Assembly (NCBI GenBank): GCA_949592205.1
Contig: CATIUR010000001.1
Span: 332,946,250 to 333,010,249 of the forward strand
Origin: Helichrysum umbraculigerum
Taxonomy: Eukaryota > Streptophyta > Magnoliopsida > Asterales > Asteraceae
Direction: 5' to 3'
DNA length: 64,000 bases
Positions 60,251 through 64,000 of the stretch are shown piece by piece (positions within the stretch are counted from its first letter, which is position 1; the number at the start of each line of letters is the position of its first letter). The notes under the pieces are model-generated. The model was given only the letters and a program-made list of their open reading frames with translations, searched no databases and was not told the origin of the DNA. The position numbers and the translations under genes are program-made.

Positions 60251-63200
60251 ATGCCGCCAAAGAGGAAAGATTTCAGTCAAGCTGAACTCAATGCTGCGGT
60301 TACCCGAGCTGTAGCCGAAGCCATGGCTGCTCGAGACGCTCAAAGGAATGAAGAGACAGTCAATACCACTCCTCGTCCTATCATCAAGCCTTGTTCCTAC
60401 AAGGACTTTCTCAGCTGCAAGCCACTCTACTTTAAGGGCACGGAAGGTGCTATTGGCTTAATCCGATGGATTGAAAGAATGGAATCTGTCTTCAGTCTCT
60501 GTAACTGTGCTGAAGATAGTAAGGTCAAGTTTGCTGCTTACACCTTTCAAGAAGGTGCACTAACGTGGTGGAACACCCACACAAACTCTATTGGCGTCGA
60601 GATCGCAAACCGACTTCCTTGGCCTGAATTGAAGAAAAAGCTAAGGGAGAAGTACTGTCGCGAGGAAGAACTACACCGACTGGAAGTCGAGTTCTGGCAT
60701 CTGGCGGTACAAGGGAATGATATTGCTGGGTACACCACCAAGTTCCAGCAGTTCGCTCTGTTGTGCCCAGGTTTGGTTGATACGGAAGGAAAGAGTATCA
60801 AGAAATACATCCGCGGCCTTCCGGAGAATATCCAGGGAAATGTCGCCTCAGCGCAACCAACCACCCTTGATAGAGCTATCGGAATTGCTCATGAACTTAT
60901 GGCAATGGTTGTCAGCCGTGAGACATCTGTACCATCTTCTGGAAACAACAACAAAAGAAAGTGGTCTGGGAACATCACTCAAAACCAATCATCATTCAAG
61001 AGGTCTGAGTCTGATAAGACCACCAACACGGGTTCTGGTTCCAACAAGGGCTACACTGGAAATAAGCCCTACTGTTCAAAGTGCTACCGTCATCATGATG
61101 GTCCTTGCGGTACACCTTGTGGAAAATGTCAAAGGTATGGACATTTGACCAAAGACTGTAAGTCTACCACCGTCAACACCAACACCACCACCAGCCAACC
61201 AAAGTCCTGCTATGAGTGTGGAGAAACTGGTCACTTTAGGAATGAGTGCCCAAAGCTGAAGAACAAGGGTAACAACACTGCGAAGGGAAGAGCTTTCGTT
61301 CTGAACTCAGGAGAGGCCCGTCAAGACCCGAATGTGGTCTCGGGTATGTTTCTTCTCAACAATCTTACTGCTTCTGTTCTGTTTGATTCTGGTGCTGATA
61401 GGAGCTTCATATCTGATGAGTTTAGTCAATTGCTTAACATTGTCCCTATTGCCTTAGATGCTAGGTACATTGTAGAATTAGCTAATGGCAAGTTAATTGA
61501 GACTGACAGTGTAATACCAAATTGCACTTTAAATCTATCTGATGAAATCTTCTCTATTGACCTTATACCCGTTGAGATTGGAAGTTTCGATGTCATTATT
61601 GGAATGGATTGGTTATCCAAGCACCGAGCTGAAATTGTCTGCTACGACAAAATCGTCCGTATACCTCTTGTCACCGGTAGTACTCTAATCATACAAGGGG
61701 AGACCGGTAGGACGAGACTGAATATCATATCCTTCATGAAAACTCGCAAGTACCTTAGGAAAGGGTACCAGGCGATCCTCGCACATGTCTTGGAGAAAAA
61801 GTCGGAAGAGAAACGACTTGAGGATGTGCCCATTGTTAGAGATTATCCAGAAGTCTTTCCCGAAGACTTACCTGGCCTTCCACCACCGAGACAAGTTGAG
61901 TTCTCGATTGATCTCGTGCCGGGGGCAGCACCTGTTGCACGAGCACCATATCGCTTAGCCCCTTCAGAACTTCAGGAATTGTCTACTCAGTTGCAGGAAC
62001 TCCTGGATAAGGGATTCATTAGACCGAGTTCTTCACCATGGGGAGCTCCGGTTCTGTTTGTGAAAAAGAAAGACGGTTCATTCAGGATGTGTATCGACTA
62101 TAGAGAGTTGAACAAGTTGACCGTCAAGAACCGTTACCCACTACCTCGAATTGATGACCTATTCGACCAACTTCAAGGGTCAAGTTTCTATTCGAAGATA
62201 GATCTAAGATCAGGTTATCATCAGTTACGAGTTCGTGACATCGACATCCCAAAGACTGCCTTCCGAACTCGCTATGGACATTATGAGTTTCAAGTGATGC
62301 CCTTTGGTTTGACTAACGCACCGGTAGTATTCATGGACCTTATGAACCGAGTGTGCAAACCATATCTCGACAAGTTTGTCATTGTCTTCATTGATGACAT
62401 TCTTATTTACTCGCGCAATGAGCAAGAGCACGCGTAGCACCTCAAAGTCATTCTAGAACTTCTTAGACACGAAGAGTTATATGCTAAATTATCCAAGTGT
62501 GAGTTCTGGATGCAAACCGTTCAGTTCCTTGGTCATGTGATTGATAGTCAGGGAATTCACGTAGATCCAACAAAGATTGAGGCTATCAAGTGCTGGCAAG
62601 CACCGACGACGCCGACCGAAGTACGCCAATTCTTAGGACTGGCAGGTTATTATAGGCGTTTCATTGAGAATTTCTCCAAAATAGCTCAACCTCTCACAAT
62701 ACTGACTCAGAAGGAAAAGAAGTTCGATTGGACTGATAAACAAGAGTCAGCATTTCAGTTATTGAAGCAAAAGCTTTGCAGTGCACCAATTCTATCATTA
62801 CCCGAAGGCAATGAAGACTTCGTGGTATACTGCGATGCCTCACACCAAGGTCTTGGTTGCGTGTTGATGCAACGAGACAAGTTATTGCCTACGCCTCCCG
62901 ACAACTCAAAGTTCACGAGAAGAACTACACAACTCATGATCTCGAATTAGGAGCCGTAGTGTTCGCACTCAAAATCTGGAGACACTATCTGTATGGCACA
63001 AAATGTACCATCTTCACCGATCATAAGAGCCTCCAGCACATATTTGATCAGAAGGATCTCAACATGAGGCAACGTCACTGGGTCGAGTTACTCACCGATT
63101 ATGACTGCGAGATCAAGTACCATCCAGGCAAAGCAAATGTAGTTGCCGATGCCCTAAGTCGAAAAGAGCGCACCAAACCACTTCGAGTCCGAGCTCTTAG

Positions 63201-63398
63201 TATGATCATCCATAATGATCTGATCATTCAAATCCTTGCTGCTCAACTCGAAGCATTGAAACCTGAAAACATCAAAGATGAGGCCTTGCTAAACATGGAG
63301 AATCAATTCGAAACCAAACCCAATGGGGTCAAGTACTTCGCAAACCGGATTTGGTTACCCAAGTTCAGGAATCTTCGAGGCTTGGTGATGGATGAAGC
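60251..63398 (+). pseudogene. Gypsy gag-pol pseudogene, broken by a stop, a frameshift and an insertion
   Basis: The likely start is MPPKRKDF at 60251; the frame is also open upstream to 60053. Gag capsid, two CCHC knuckles ([28 protein letters not shown]), protease ([10 protein letters not shown]), reverse transcriptase (FIDDILIYS), RNase H ([20 protein letters not shown]) and the linker to integrase are all recognisable. Breaks: TAG at 62435-62437 just after the RT catalytic box region, with the same frame continuing HLKVILELL; a one-base deletion at about 62877-62881 between QRD and VIAYASRQL; and truncation at 63398 by the incoming LTR, within the GLVMDEA segment before the integrase zinc finger. 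Leader 59468-60250 is non-coding. It cannot make a full polyprotein. Confidence 0.93.
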
Positions 63399-64000
63399 TG
63401 TAACACCTGCTAAATTAGGATAATTAATTATGCCTAATTAATTGTAACTAGATGTAATTAGTATGTAATAGGACTAATTGCAGACTCTATTTGTATATAT
63501 ATAAGGTGATTTATATATATATATGTGTGTGTACTTACGCGATTTGGATAAATCGTGCGAATTAACCGGACGGAGTCCGACACAGTTTACTTGGACGTTG
63601 GTAACAGAAATTTACTTAAATAATGAGAACGTATTTTGTTATATAAAATACGCAACAGAACGAGCATTATTTATATATTATAGTGACGACATTTTAACTA
63701 ACGCAACAAAACGTAATAAACGCGACTTAATAATTGAAATATTGCGACAAATGTTTTTATTATTAATTTCAAAGTATTTTTATTTAAATATTCCAGTTAC
63801 ATTTTTAAAAATATAACGGTTTGATTAAATACTAAAAACAAAGGATTAAACGATTAGGACACGGTGTAAATACTGAGTTTTAGGAAGCGTTTACCCCTCC
63901 CTTGTCTCTTGGATCAGCCAACACCCCTTCCCCCTCCTCATTCTTCTTTCATTTTCATTATCTCCAAAAACACACACACCTCCAAAAACACTCTCACTAA
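63399..64000 (+). mobile_element. Start of another gypsy LTR, continues past the window
   Basis: Begins TGTAACACCTGCTAAATTAG, similar to the starts of the two related LTRs above, and keeps the CGATTT...AAATCG motif and the CGGACGGAGTCCGACAC block. It lies inside the pol pseudogene, so it is a younger insertion. The predicted target duplication on the left is GAAGC (63394-63398); its partner lies beyond the window. The tail is C/A-rich, as in an LTR leader. Confidence 0.8.

Larger units (their letters stand above)
56891..63398 (+). mobile_element. Decayed Ty3/gypsy element, 5' LTR to integrase, cut by another LTR
   Basis: It has a 5' LTR (56891-59451), a PBS and gag-pol up to the start of integrase, where a new LTR begins at 63399. 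The 5' LTR starts TGTGACACCC and ends GGGGGTGCGACA, like the solo LTR at 49628-55340, so the two are related families. The 3' part is beyond the window, on the far side of the younger insertion. Confidence 0.88.

Overview
The window looks like nuclear DNA of a flowering plant, probably a eudicot. It is AT-rich, its genes have many introns and plant-type splice sites, and it carries plant-specific families: a Shaker K+ channel with a KHA domain, an RBOH NADPH oxidase, a pectin methylesterase/invertase inhibitor and plastid KASII. Roughly half of it is transposable elements, many nested in one another. I cannot name the species; an asterid is only a guess.

Layout. 1-1824: 3' end of a SKOR/GORK-like K+ channel gene (+), with a Mutator-like MITE carrying telomere-like repeats in an intron. 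1950-11487: an LTR with its primer-binding site, split by an 8.7 kb non-autonomous Helitron. 11597-15310: a Stowaway MITE, then the eIF2B epsilon gene (+), whose last 40 codons are cut off by one in-frame TAA. 17615-27193: a 9-bp-TSD inverted-repeat element containing a complete, recent Ty3/gypsy chromovirus with two 1959-bp LTRs and a 1550-residue gag-pol. 27223-36000: a dense run of small inverted-repeat elements, a SINE split by a hAT-type MITE, and AT-rich spacer. 36382-42088: a complete 14-exon RBOHE-like gene (+). 43132-43683: a secreted PMEI-domain protein (+). 43922-46714: a complete 13-exon KASII gene (-), convergent with the PMEI gene. 47465-64000: retrotransposon territory, with a 3.3 kb solo LTR interrupted by a 2.4 kb solo LTR, then a decayed gypsy element whose pol is interrupted by another LTR that runs off the window.

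The host genes do not form a pathway. They cover K+ transport, translation initiation, apoplastic superoxide production, cell-wall enzyme inhibition and plastid C16-to-C18 fatty acid elongation.

The most unusual signal is inside the LTRs. Four LTR families each carry a different short-repeat array, and three of the four are built from palindromes. Two related LTRs carry unrelated arrays in what looks like the same place, between matching flanks. The second strongest is the nonsense codon in eIF2B epsilon, which would remove the second acidic/aromatic box of the catalytic W2 domain.
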